Shown one piece after another: positions 1 through 8,215 of a stretch of DNA of 64,000 nucleotides. Under the pieces are notes generated by a model. That model was not told the origin of the DNA, ran no database searches, and saw only the letters and a list, made by a program, of their open reading frames with translations. The stretch spans positions 2,480,001-2,544,000 of the forward strand of contig NZ_CP104861.1 in NCBI RefSeq assembly GCF_025426255.1. The letters are read 5' to 3'. A program made the translations under genes and the position numbers. This DNA comes from Pseudomonas fragi. GTDB taxonomy: Bacteria > Pseudomonadota > Gammaproteobacteria > Pseudomonadales > Pseudomonadaceae. The stretch's first letter is position 1, and each line of letters begins with the position of its first letter.

Positions 1-103
1 CGGCCGCCTGCTGATCTACCCCTTCGAAGTGCCGATCGGTCTGACTGCCGGCTGCATTGGCGGTGTGGTGTTCCTGGTGCTGCTGATCCGGAAGTACACA
101 TGA
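1..103 (+). CDS. FecCD-type siderophore ABC permease, C-terminal end (partial)
   Basis: The frame is open from the window edge and ends in TGA at 101-103. The last 33 residues end in a hydrophobic helix followed by a short basic tail (LLIRKYT), as FecCD/BtuC-type permeases do. The stop overlaps the start of the next permease in an ATGA, so the two are probably translationally coupled and form the heterodimeric membrane channel of a ferric-siderophore importer. Only the 3' end is visible, so the call rests on the context and the tail. Confidence 0.75.
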   Translation, partial: GRLLIYPFEVPIGLTAGCIGGVVFLVLLIRKYT

Positions 104-1050
104 GACACATGGCTACCCGTTATGGCCTTTGGCTGCTGGTCCTGTTGCTGGCCCTTGGGTTCCTGTTGCTGGGCTCGGGCCTGGATTTCGATTACGTCAT
201 TCCCAAGCGGCTTACCCGCCTGGCCGCAATGGGCATTGCCGGCGTGTGCATTGCGTATTCGTCGGTGATTTTCCAGACCATCGCCGGCAACCGCATCCTC
301 ACGCCAGCCATGATGGGCTATGAGGCGATCTACCTGTTGTTCCAGGCGTTGCTGATTCTGGTGCTGGGCACCCAGAGCCTGGTGCTGCTGGGGCGTGACG
401 GCAACGTGCTGTTATCGGTGCTGTTGATGCTCGGCTATTCGTGGCTCATCCATCGTTGGCTGTTCCGCGACGGCAGTCACAACGTGTACCTGCTGTTGCT
501 GCTGGGGTTGGTGTTGAGCATGGTGATGGGCACCTTCACCCAATTCATCCAGTTGAAGATCAGCCCCGGGGAGTTCTCGATTTTCCAGGGATTCAACTAC
601 GCCTCTTTCAACAAAGCGCAACCGGGGCAGGTGATCTATTCGGGCGTATTGGTGGCGGTGGTGTGTTTGATCGCCCAGCGCACGTTGCCGGTGCTCGATG
701 TCCTGGCCCTGGGACGTGACCAAGCGATTTCCCTGGGGGTCGACTACCCACGCAGCGTGCGCCTGCAACTGGCACTGATCGCCATTCTGGTGGCGGTATC
801 CGCCAGCCTGGTGGGGCCGACCGCGTTCATGGGCGTGTTCGTCGCCAACATCGCCTATGCCCTGGCCCGCACCACGCGGCACCGGGTCACCTTGCCCCTA
901 GGCTGTGCGATTGCTATTGGCATTTTCATCATCGCTCAGTATCTGGTAGAGCAATGGTTCAACTACAACACCTCGGTGAGCATTCTCATCAACCTGGTGT
1001 GCGGTGTGTATTTCCTCGCGCTGATGATCCGAACCCGAGGCACGGCATGA
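100..1050 (+). CDS. FecCD-family iron-siderophore ABC transporter permease
   Basis: This 316-aa protein is very hydrophobic, with about nine or ten membrane segments, and has the FecCD/BtuC permease pattern. That includes the ALARTTRHR-type cytoplasmic loop late in the protein, after the GPTAFMGVFVANIAY stretch that matches the family's conserved GP-(I/T)-x-F-x-G motif. It lies in the inner membrane and moves a ferric-siderophore into the cytoplasm with the ATPase encoded next. Its start overlaps the stop of the upstream permease, and its stop overlaps the ATPase start (ATGA at 1047-1050). The exact siderophore cannot be read from the permease. Confidence 0.9.
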   Translation: MRHMATRYGLWLLVLLLALGFLLLGSGLDFDYVIPKRLTRLAAMGIAGVCIAYSSVIFQTIAGNRILTPAMMGYEAIYLLFQALLILVLGTQSLVLLGRDGNVLLSVLLMLGYSWLIHRWLFRDGSHNVYLLLLLGLVLSMVMGTFTQFIQLKISPGEFSIFQGFNYASFNKAQPGQVIYSGVLVAVVCLIAQRTLPVLDVLALGRDQAISLGVDYPRSVRLQLALIAILVAVSASLVGPTAFMGVFVANIAYALARTTRHRVTLPLGCAIAIGIFIIAQYLVEQWFNYNTSVSILINLVCGVYFLALMIRTRGTA

Positions 1051-1829
1051 TCTCTCTCCAACACGTATACAAAACCTATGGCGCCAAGCATGTGCTGAGT
1101 GACGTCAGCGTGCAGTTCCCACCGGGGCAAGTGACCTCATTGATCGGCCCCAACGGGGCGGGCAAATCCACCTTATTGATGTTGATCGCCCGTCTGTTGA
1201 CGCCTACCCGTGGCGACGTACTGATGGGCGGCCGCAGCATCGCCGACGTACCGGTACGCGACTATGCCAAGCGCGTCGCCACCTTGCGTCAGTCGCCGGA
1301 TTTCAACCTGCGCCTGACCGTCGAAGAGCTGGTGGCCTTCGGGCGTTTCCCCTACAGCCGAGGCGCGCTCACCACCCAGGACCGGGTGGTGATCGACGAG
1401 GCCATCGAGTTCCTTTCACTGCAACCGCTGCGCCTTTGCTACATCGACGAGCTCAGCGGCGGGCAGCGGCAGATGGCGTTCCTGGCAATGACCATCGCCC
1501 AGCAAACCGATTACCTGCTGCTGGATGAGCCGCTCAATAACCTCGACATGAAACACGGTGTTCAAATCATGCGCGCCTTGCGCCGCTTGTGTGATGAGCA
1601 AGGTCGCACGGTGATCCTGGTGGTGCATGACATCAACTTCGCGGCCAATTATTCCGACCATATCGTGGCGATGAAAGGCGGCGCCATCCACCGTCACGGC
1701 CCAGTCGACCAGGTAGTGACTGAGGCCAACCTGCGCGAGCTGTTCGACTTGGATTTCGAGATTCTGCACAGCCAACAAGGCTTCGTTTGCAACTACTTCA
1801 ACCCATCACCTTCAAGGGAACTGACATGA
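1047..1829 (+). CDS. Iron-siderophore ABC transporter ATP-binding protein
   Basis: This is a 260-aa ABC ATPase of the FepC/FecE class. It shows Walker A GPNGAGKST near residue 35, the signature LSGGQRQM near 135, and Walker B YLLLDEP near 155, followed by the H-loop VVHD. The frame is open upstream to 954, but the ATG at 1047, which begins MISLQHVYKTYG, matches where the family starts. It also overlaps the permease stop, so I chose it. It energises import through the two upstream permeases; its stop overlaps the binding-protein start (ATGA). Confidence 0.92.
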   Translation: MISLQHVYKTYGAKHVLSDVSVQFPPGQVTSLIGPNGAGKSTLLMLIARLLTPTRGDVLMGGRSIADVPVRDYAKRVATLRQSPDFNLRLTVEELVAFGRFPYSRGALTTQDRVVIDEAIEFLSLQPLRLCYIDELSGGQRQMAFLAMTIAQQTDYLLLDEPLNNLDMKHGVQIMRALRRLCDEQGRTVILVVHDINFAANYSDHIVAMKGGAIHRHGPVDQVVTEANLRELFDLDFEILHSQQGFVCNYFNPSPSRELT

Positions 1830-2809
1830 GCACTGATCACACGAACAGATTGCGCGCGCTGCTGCTGACGATGGCCGTGGCGGCCGGGTTGCAGGGGTGT
1901 GACAAACCGGCGCCAGAGGCCAAGGCCCCGGTTGCGGCGCAGGCGGCCTATGCGCCGATCACCATCGAGCATCCGCTGGGCACCACCGTGGTCACTCAGT
2001 TGCCCCAGCGTGTAGTGGCCTTCGACATGAGCGAGCTCGACACCCTGGATCAACTCGGTGCCCCGGTGGTCGGCATCGCCAAGGACTACGTCACCAGCTT
2101 CCTCACTCGCTACCGTGACGACACGAATGTCGCGGATGTGGGATCGACCATCCAGCCCAACCTGGAACGCCTGCATGCGCTCAAGCCCGACCTGATCCTG
2201 ATCTCTCCGCTCCAGGCCCAAAGCTATAAGGAACTCAGCCAGATCGCTCCAACCGTGTACGACGACGTGGACCTGACCAACAAAAAAGGCAATCTCATCG
2301 AGACCGCCAAGGCCCATTTGACCCTGCTGGGGCGCATCCTCGACAAGCCGGAACTCGCCCGCCAGAAAGTCGCTGAAATGGATGCCAAGGTCGAGCAGAC
2401 CCGCCAAGTCACTGCCGGTCGCCCCGAGAAGGCCTTGATCGTGCTGCATAACAACGGTGCCTTCACCTCTTACGGCGTGAAATCGCGCTACGGTTTTGTG
2501 TTCGATACCCTGGGCGTTAAACCGGCCAGCACCGACATCGAGGCCGGCTTGCATGGTCAGCCGATTTCCAATGAGTTCATTCAGCAGGCCGACCCGGACA
2601 TTCTGTACGTCATCGACCGTACGGCAGTGATGGAGCACCGCCCGGCCCTCGACCTCAAGAGCCTGGATAACCCACTGTTGCGCAAGACCAAGGCATGGAA
2701 CAACGGCCGGGTGATCTTCGTCGACGCCCAGACCTGGTACCTGTGCACGGCCAGTGTGACCTGCCTTAACCGCATGGCGGACGAGGTGGTCGAAGGCTAC
2801 AAAGGCTGA
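1826..2809 (+). CDS. Siderophore-binding lipoprotein of ABC transporter (FatB/CeuA-like)
   Basis: This is a 327-aa periplasmic binding protein. The N-terminus has a basic-hydrophobic signal ending in a lipobox (LQGC), so it is probably a lipoprotein, unusual for most Pseudomonas FecB proteins but common for the FatB/YclQ/CeuA group. The body follows that group's pattern: QRVVAFDMSELDTLDQLG, then VADVGSTIQPNLERLHALKPDLIL. FatB/CeuA relatives bind catecholate or petrobactin-type ferric-siderophores, so a catecholate ligand is an inference only. The start overlaps the ATPase stop, completing a four-gene transport operon that ends at the hairpin at 2834. Confidence 0.88.
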   Translation: MSTDHTNRLRALLLTMAVAAGLQGCDKPAPEAKAPVAAQAAYAPITIEHPLGTTVVTQLPQRVVAFDMSELDTLDQLGAPVVGIAKDYVTSFLTRYRDDTNVADVGSTIQPNLERLHALKPDLILISPLQAQSYKELSQIAPTVYDDVDLTNKKGNLIETAKAHLTLLGRILDKPELARQKVAEMDAKVEQTRQVTAGRPEKALIVLHNNGAFTSYGVKSRYGFVFDTLGVKPASTDIEAGLHGQPISNEFIQQADPDILYVIDRTAVMEHRPALDLKSLDNPLLRKTKAWNNGRVIFVDAQTWYLCTASVTCLNRMADEVVEGYKG

Positions 2810-2833
2810 TCCAGACACGCGTTCGTGGTACCC

Positions 2834-2865
2834 AAAGCCGCTGCCATTCAGGTTGCGGCTTTTTA
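2834..2865 (+). terminator. Rho-independent terminator of the siderophore ABC operon
   Basis: An 8-bp arm AAAGCCGC pairs with GCGGCTTT across a 13-nt loop and runs into a short T-tract. It lies 24 nt after the binding-protein stop and before the receptor gene. Confidence 0.7.
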
Positions 2866-2868
2866 TTG

Positions 2869-2888
2869 TGAATATTTATCATTTAGAT
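2869..2888. promoter_or_regulatory. Possible Fur box upstream of the TonB-dependent receptor
   Basis: The AT-rich stretch AATATTTATCATTTAG partly matches the Fur consensus (about 10 of 16 positions by eye). It is placed about 70 nt before the receptor start. Iron control is expected for such a receptor; the match is imperfect. Confidence 0.3.
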
Positions 2889-2959
2889 TGAGGGTTTGTG
2901 GTTCTGGTACGGAAATCTAGTGAATGCACTTCAATACTTCGCATCGAAAGGAATCCAGC

Positions 2960-5236
2960 ATGTCGGAACACGGCCGCCCAACTCGCGCCCACCCTGATTT
3001 ATCCCAGGCCACACCGCGTACTTTCCCGTTTACCTTGAACCGCACGTACTCCGCCGTGCAGATCGCCTTGCTGCTCGGTTTGAGCGGCGGCTCGCTGGCA
3101 GTGTCGGCGGCGCCTGAACCGGAGCCGGCCACCCAGGTCCGGGCCGAAGCGGAAAAGAACAGCCTGGTGCTGTCGGAAACCACCATCGAGGGCGAGCGGC
3201 TCGCCACAGATGACCTGCCACCTGCGTATGCGGGTGGGCAGGTCGCCACGGGCGGCCGTATCGGGTTGCTGGGCAACAAGGACTTCATGGAAACACCGTT
3301 CAACGCCATCAGCTACACCGATGAATTCGTGCGCAACCACCAGGCCAAGGACATCGGCTCGGTGATCGGTGCCACTGACCCGTCGGTCAACGTGCCGTCC
3401 AAGCGGGCCATCCTCGAAACCTTCTTCATCCGGGGCTTCAACACCAGCGCCAACGACATCACCTTCAACGGCCTGGCCGGCATGGCGCCGAACCTGCGCG
3501 GTTCGACCGAACTGGCCGAACGCATCGAAGTGCTCAAGGGGCCGTCTGCGCTGCTCAACGGCATGCCGCCCGATAGCAGCGTCGCCGGTAGCATCAACAT
3601 GGTGCCCAAACGCGCCGCCGACGAACCGCTGACGCGGATCACCACCAGTTACGAATCCAACGGTCTGTACGGCGCCCACGCTGACGTGGGTCGACGTTTT
3701 GGCGAGCAGAACCAGTTCGGTATTCGCTACAACGGCGTGTACCGCGATGGCGATACCAACGTGGACGACCAGCAGCAAAAGATGCAACTCAACGCCCTGG
3801 GCCTGGACTGGCGCACTGAGCGCGTACGCCTGTCCCTGGACGCTTACAAGCAGCGCGAGCGCCTGGATGGCGCCAACTATTTCGGCATTTTCGGCATCTC
3901 ACCGACGGTCAATAAAGTGCCCAGCCCGAAGAAGGGCAACAACTCCCTGGCGCCGGACTGGGCCTATACCATCAACGACACCGAAACCGTGTTGATCCGT
4001 GGCGAGGCCGACCTGAATGACTCGCTCACCGCCTTTGCCGCTTATGGCCAGCGCGACGGTGGCCGCAATGCCCTGATGACCCGTGACACGCTGATCAACA
4101 ACTCAGGGGACATCAACGTGCTGGCTTATCGCTCGGACGGGCAGGGCACGCAGAAATCCGGTGAAGCCGGCCTCAAGGGCACTTTCGACACAGGCCCGGT
4201 AGGCCACGCCTGGTCCTTGGCAGCCACCCAGTACAAATCGGAGATGAGCTACAAGGACTTGATGATCCCCAACTATGTGGTCACCAACTACGACAACATC
4301 GACTTCGGCCCAACACCGCCTCTGGGCAAATACGGCGCCGTCACCTCCCGCAGCGAAGCCAAGCTGAGAAGCTTTGCGTTCCTCGACACGCTGTCGTTCC
4401 TCGATGGCCGCGTGCAATGGACCGTTGGCTGGCGCAACCAGACCGTGGAAAGCGCCAGCCTGACGCCGGCTCGGGTCAAGACGTCCCGTTACAGCGACAG
4501 CAAGGTGTCGCCGGCGACGGCGTTGCTGGTCAAGGTCACCGACGATGTTTCGCTCTATGCCAACTACATCGAAGGTTTGTCCCAAGGGGGCACGGCACCC
4601 ACCAGCGCCGCCAACTCGGGGGAAATCCTCAGCCCTTACCAGACCAAGCAGTATGAGGTCGGCGCCAAGTTCGACCTGGGCACCTTCGCCACTACGCTGG
4701 CCGTGTTCCAGATTGAAAAACCGAGCGCCTACACCGACCCCGTCACCAATATTTACGCCACCAACGGCGAGCAGCGTAACCGTGGCGTGGAATGGAGTTT
4801 CTTCGGTGAAGCCCAACCCGGCCTGCGCCTGATGGGCGGCGCGTCCTATACCCAGGCTGAGCTGACCAAGGCGTTGGTCAAATCCAACGAAGGCAACCAA
4901 GTGACCGGCGTACCGAAGATCATCGCCAAACTGGGCGCCGAATACGACCTGGAGATGGTGCCGGGGCTGACCCTGACCGCCAACACCAACTACGTTGGCA
5001 GCCGCTACGTCACCGACGACCATCGTATGGAACTGCCGTCCTACACTGTGTTTGATGTGGGCGGCCGTTACACCACCAAGGTCATGTCCAAGCCAGTGAC
5101 CTTGCGCGCCAATGTCGAGAACGTAGCTAACCGCGCTTACTGGATCGGTTCGTACAACGGTGGCGACGGCAGCGGATTGTCCGGTGGCCTGGGTACGCCA
5201 CGTACGCTACAACTGTCGGCCTCGGTGGATTTCTGA
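2960..5236 (+). CDS. TonB-dependent siderophore receptor
   Basis: This is a 758-aa outer-membrane receptor. A long basic N-region precedes the hydrophobic signal core (IALLLGLSGGSLAVSAA). A plug domain follows (FIRGF near residue 160, then IEVLKGPSALLNG, which is the family's typical RVEVLKGP motif). The C-terminal 22-strand barrel ends in aromatic F. I see no STN signalling domain before the plug, so it should not itself drive an ECF sigma/anti-sigma cascade. The ATG at 2960 has a good ribosome site (AAAGGA) 8 nt upstream; the frame is open to 2924, but that start has none. It lies next to the ABC importer for the same class of ligand. The ligand is unknown; FhuE/FoxA-like hydroxamates or catecholates are both possible. 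Confidence 0.9.
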   Translation: MSEHGRPTRAHPDLSQATPRTFPFTLNRTYSAVQIALLLGLSGGSLAVSAAPEPEPATQVRAEAEKNSLVLSETTIEGERLATDDLPPAYAGGQVATGGRIGLLGNKDFMETPFNAISYTDEFVRNHQAKDIGSVIGATDPSVNVPSKRAILETFFIRGFNTSANDITFNGLAGMAPNLRGSTELAERIEVLKGPSALLNGMPPDSSVAGSINMVPKRAADEPLTRITTSYESNGLYGAHADVGRRFGEQNQFGIRYNGVYRDGDTNVDDQQQKMQLNALGLDWRTERVRLSLDAYKQRERLDGANYFGIFGISPTVNKVPSPKKGNNSLAPDWAYTINDTETVLIRGEADLNDSLTAFAAYGQRDGGRNALMTRDTLINNSGDINVLAYRSDGQGTQKSGEAGLKGTFDTGPVGHAWSLAATQYKSEMSYKDLMIPNYVVTNYDNIDFGPTPPLGKYGAVTSRSEAKLRSFAFLDTLSFLDGRVQWTVGWRNQTVESASLTPARVKTSRYSDSKVSPATALLVKVTDDVSLYANYIEGLSQGGTAPTSAANSGEILSPYQTKQYEVGAKFDLGTFATTLAVFQIEKPSAYTDPVTNIYATNGEQRNRGVEWSFFGEAQPGLRLMGGASYTQAELTKALVKSNEGNQVTGVPKIIAKLGAEYDLEMVPGLTLTANTNYVGSRYVTDDHRMELPSYTVFDVGGRYTTKVMSKPVTLRANVENVANRAYWIGSYNGGDGSGLSGGLGTPRTLQLSASVDF

Positions 5237-5247
5237 CTACGGGCCAA

Positions 5248-5273
5248 CAGGCGGGGGAGCGCTCTCCCGCCTG
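5248..5273. terminator. Hairpin between receptor and mexT
   Basis: A near-perfect palindrome, CAGGCGGG paired with CCCGCCTG around GAGCGCTC, lies 11 nt after the receptor stop. It lacks a clear T-run. It may act as a bidirectional end signal for the convergent receptor and mexT genes. Confidence 0.45.
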
Positions 5274-5372
5274 ATCGCTTAGAGCGACATTCGCCGCGAT
5301 CTACCGCTCAGTGGCACTACGCTAAATGATGGCAGGCAGAAATGATCAGCCAAACAGTCTGCCCGACGAAAT

Positions 5373-6287
5373 CTAAAGACTCTCAGGATCGCCAAAAAAC
5401 ATCTGAATCCGCGAACGCAACCAGCGTTCCCCAGGGTCGTTGTCCTGGGCGCCGCGCCAGGCCATGTGCAGTTCGAAGCTTTGCACGTCCAGCGGTGGAT
5501 CTTCGGCGCGCACGCCGCCAGCCGCGGTGAGGGCTTCGGCGGTGTAGTCGGGGACAGTGGCGATGATGTCGGTGCCCGCCAGTAGGGTGCTCAGGCCATT
5601 GAACTGCGGTACGGCCAGCACTACGTGGCGCTTGCGGCCCATTTTTTCCAGTTCGGTGTCGATAAACCCGCTCAGGTCACCGGCGAATGACACCAGGGCA
5701 TGGGGTCGCTCGCAGAAGTCGTCCAGGCTCAGTGCGCCGGGCATGGTGTCGGCGCGCAGCAGTTTGGGTCTGCTGCGGCGCAATACCTTGCGTTTGGCGT
5801 TGGCGGGCAGATCGCTGGTGTAGCTTACTCCCACCGAGATTTCACCGGAGGCCAGCAGCGGTGGCATCAGGATGTAGTTGACCCGCCGCACCACCAGGAC
5901 GATACCTGGCGCTTCAGCACGCAAACGCTTGAGCAGCAGGGGCAGCAGGGCGAACTCGACATCGTCCGACAGGCCGATCCGAAACACCGAGGTACTGGTT
6001 GCCGGGTTGAACTCGGAAGCACGGCTGACTGCCGTTGAAATCGAATCCAGGGCAGGCGACAGCAGGGCGAAAATCTCGATCGCCCGGGCTGTGGGTTCCA
6101 TGCTGCGACCGGTACGTACGAAAAGCGGGTCGTCGAACAAGTTGCGCAGGCGTGACAGTGCTGCGCTGATGGCCGGCTGCCCGAGAAAAAGCTTCTCGGC
6201 GGCGCGGGTCACACTGCGCTCATGCATCAAGGTTTCAAAGACGATCAGCAAATTCAGATCGACGCGACGCAAGTCGTTACGGTTCAT
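5373..6287 (-). CDS. mexT: LysR-type regulator MexT
   Basis: This is a 304-aa LysR regulator. The N-terminal helix-turn-helix (RSVTRAAEKLFLGQPAISAALSRL, about residues 22-45) and the whole body match remembered P. aeruginosa MexT closely, including NRNDLRRVDLNLLIVFETLMHE and a C-terminus ending GDPESL. MexT activates mexEF-oprN and mexS in response to redox/electrophile stress. I chose the ATG at 6287 (MNRNDL...), the start of the short MexT form; the frame extends 8 codons further to a TTG. It is divergent from mexS. The mexEF-oprN operon expected downstream in P. aeruginosa is not here: a TonB receptor occupies that side. Confidence 0.9.
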   Translation of the reverse strand: MNRNDLRRVDLNLLIVFETLMHERSVTRAAEKLFLGQPAISAALSRLRNLFDDPLFVRTGRSMEPTARAIEIFALLSPALDSISTAVSRASEFNPATSTSVFRIGLSDDVEFALLPLLLKRLRAEAPGIVLVVRRVNYILMPPLLASGEISVGVSYTSDLPANAKRKVLRRSRPKLLRADTMPGALSLDDFCERPHALVSFAGDLSGFIDTELEKMGRKRHVVLAVPQFNGLSTLLAGTDIIATVPDYTAEALTAAGGVRAEDPPLDVQSFELHMAWRGAQDNDPGERWLRSRIQMFFGDPESL

Positions 6288-6563
6288 CAGGCAGGCTTCG
6301 CTGGGGGGCAACAGGTAGTGAAGTAACGGATCTTACTGGCAAAATTGATTTTTCGTCACTCGGTAGATTTTCTTTCTTGCTGACGGATGGTTGGCTTCTC
6401 ATCTGTTTACTGCGGTTTCGTTGGCTTTTATCGACCACTCTGGCTTCCAATCTGTCGGCGGATCAATGTCAGGCATGTCGACTATTAATGCTGTCTGTTA
6501 GTCTTGCGCACAAAGCCCGGATAAAGTCCTGTGGTATTAGCGATTAATTAGGCGAGGTTTGTA

Positions 6564-7586
6564 ATGTCGCGCACGATCCGTTTTCACAAGTTTGGCCCGG
6601 CCGAGGTGCTCAAGTGCGAAGAGCACGAAGTCGCCGCGCCTGCGCCTGGCGAAGTGCAGGTCCGTGTCCAGGCTATTGGCATCAGTTGGTATGACGTGCT
6701 GTGGCGCCAGAACCTGGCTCCCAGCCAGGCTCGTTTGCCTGCCGGTATCGGCCATGAAATGGCAGGTATTGTTACCGCCGTCGGTGCGGGTGTGGATGAC
6801 CTGGCGATTGGCGACAAGGTCGCCAGCTTTCCCGGTCAAAGTGCCAACGATTACCCAACGTACGGCGAGCTGATCCTGATGCCGCGCTCCACGCTGACCC
6901 GCTACCCGGATGTGTTGTCTGCGGTTGAAGCCAGCGTGCATTACACCCCTCTGCTGATTGCCTACTTTGCGTATGTCGATCTGGCACAGGTCAAGCCTGG
7001 GCAAGCAGTGTTGATTACCGATGCCAGCCATTGTGCCGGGCCATCGTTTGTACAGTTGGGCAAAGCCCTGGGCCTGAAGGTGATTGCCGCGACCAAGGAT
7101 GCAGCCGAGCGCGAATGCCTGCTGAGCCTGGGTGCCGATCATGTGATCGTCACCGAAGAGCAAGACCTGCTGATGCAGGTCAACAAGATCACCGACAACA
7201 AAGGCGTGGACGTTGTGCTGGATGGCCTGGGCGGTCCGCAAATGTCGGTGCTGGGTGATGTGCTGGCGCCCCGTGGCAGCCTGGTTCTGTATGGTTTGCA
7301 AGGCGGCAATCAAACGCGCTTCCCGGGTTGTGCGTGCTTCCAGAAGAACATCAAGTTTTTTGTGCATTGCATCGGCAATTTCACCGGCAAGCCGGAGTTG
7401 GGCATTAGCCAGGACGAAGAGGCCATGAAGCGCGCCCTGCGTGATATCAACCAGTTGACCGCTGACCGGGTGCTGACGCCACTGGAGATCAAGGTTTTCC
7501 CTTTTGAAGCCTATGTCGAAGCGCATCGCTACATGGATGACTGCCCGTGTCGTGGGCGAGTTGCGTTGCAACTGACCACGGCCTGA
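6564..7586 (+). CDS. mexS: MexS-type quinone oxidoreductase / zinc-independent alcohol dehydrogenase
   Basis: This is a 340-aa medium-chain dehydrogenase/reductase of the quinone-oxidoreductase branch. An N-terminal GroES-like half (residues 1-130) is followed by a Rossmann half with a VDVVLDGLGGPQM stretch (about 215-228). Key MexS phrases are present: WRQNLAPSQARLP, VEASVHYTPLL, and FTGKPELGI. In P. aeruginosa, MexS is thought to detoxify an electrophile that feeds MexT, and loss of MexS induces MexEF-OprN. The divergent position against mexT and the shared 276-bp spacer fit direct MexT control. A ribosome site (GCGAGG) precedes the ATG. Confidence 0.88.
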   Translation: MSRTIRFHKFGPAEVLKCEEHEVAAPAPGEVQVRVQAIGISWYDVLWRQNLAPSQARLPAGIGHEMAGIVTAVGAGVDDLAIGDKVASFPGQSANDYPTYGELILMPRSTLTRYPDVLSAVEASVHYTPLLIAYFAYVDLAQVKPGQAVLITDASHCAGPSFVQLGKALGLKVIAATKDAAERECLLSLGADHVIVTEEQDLLMQVNKITDNKGVDVVLDGLGGPQMSVLGDVLAPRGSLVLYGLQGGNQTRFPGCACFQKNIKFFVHCIGNFTGKPELGISQDEEAMKRALRDINQLTADRVLTPLEIKVFPFEAYVEAHRYMDDCPCRGRVALQLTTA

Positions 7587-7622
7587 AGCCTGGCGGGTAA
7601 CCGCCGCAGTTGCTCAAGCGAT

Positions 7623-7663
7623 AAACACGCCCTGGAACATAATGTTCCGGGGCGTGTTTTTTT
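7623..7663 (+). terminator. Strong intrinsic terminator after mexS
   Basis: A long stem, AAACACGCCCTGGAACAT against its near-complement AATGTTCCGGGGCGTGTTT, is followed by a T-run. It starts 36 nt after the mexS stop. Confidence 0.88.
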
Positions 7664-7924
7664 GTGCTCGCTGAAAGACTTTTTGCTGCCCCGTATTTAC
7701 GAAATACATGTGTGAATTAATACACCTCAACGGAAGATCAATGTTTTTTTATGAATTCATAAAAATGTAATTCAAAACGTTATGTATTTTTTTGAATGTA
7801 TTTTTGTAGGCGTATTCCTGTGCGTACGTACGCCAGGTCTGTTATGGGTCAAAGAGTTGAGGTAAGTGTGGGCGCGTCTAATCGGGCTGCTGATAATGCG
7901 GAAGTCGATCTGGAGGAATAATCC
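7664..7924. other. AT-rich intergenic region with several small palindromes
   Basis: No gene is seen. The stretch is far richer in A and T than its surroundings. It contains GTATTT-ACG-AAATAC (about 7692-7706), a GTGT/ACAC pair just after it, and the perfect 12-mer GCGTACGTACGC near 7822. It ends in a good ribosome site (GGAGGAA) just before the ATG at 7925. It probably holds the promoter and operators of the following gene. Confidence 0.5.
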
Positions 7925-8149
7925 ATGAACAACTTTCATGAGCAAGCCATGTGTTTTGTCTATCAGCAAGTATTGCAGCGCCTTCTTGGGTTTTTCAGCC
8001 GCCCCGAGCGCATTGCATTGCAGTTGTTGATTCAACGTTTATTGGTCGCGGCAGGAGGCGTGGAGCATATAGGGCGCTATCGGGTGATGGTTGTTCATGA
8101 AGGCGGCAAGGAGTGTGCTTATACATTGGCATTTTTGCGCGCCGCCTAG
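7925..8149 (+). CDS. Hypothetical protein, probable N-terminal part of an interrupted gene
   Basis: This 74-aa protein starts at ATG 7925, with a convincing GGAGGAA ribosome site 7 nt upstream. It is rich in amphipathic helix (FSRPERIALQLLIQRLLVAAGG) and ends ...AYTLAFLRAA at TAG 8147-8149. The codons after the TAG stay open in the same frame for 414 more codons and continue naturally. I therefore read it as the first 15% of a longer protein. I do not recognise the family; no signal peptide or membrane segment is visible. Confidence 0.55.
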   Translation: MNNFHEQAMCFVYQQVLQRLLGFFSRPERIALQLLIQRLLVAAGGVEHIGRYRVMVVHEGGKECAYTLAFLRAA

Positions 8150-8215
8150 CTCAGTATCGCGGGGCGTTCGCCGCATACATTCATATTGCGCATTGCAATA
8201 TTGCGCCAGCCGCGA

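Noticed and set aside
1793..2818. 341-aa minus-strand frame opposite the binding-protein gene
   Set aside because: It is an antisense shadow of a high-GC gene; the plus-strand frame has a clear lipobox and family motifs.
6464..6500. MexT box between mexT and mexS
   Set aside because: ATCA and GTCGAC-type parts are present, but the spacing does not match the remembered consensus.
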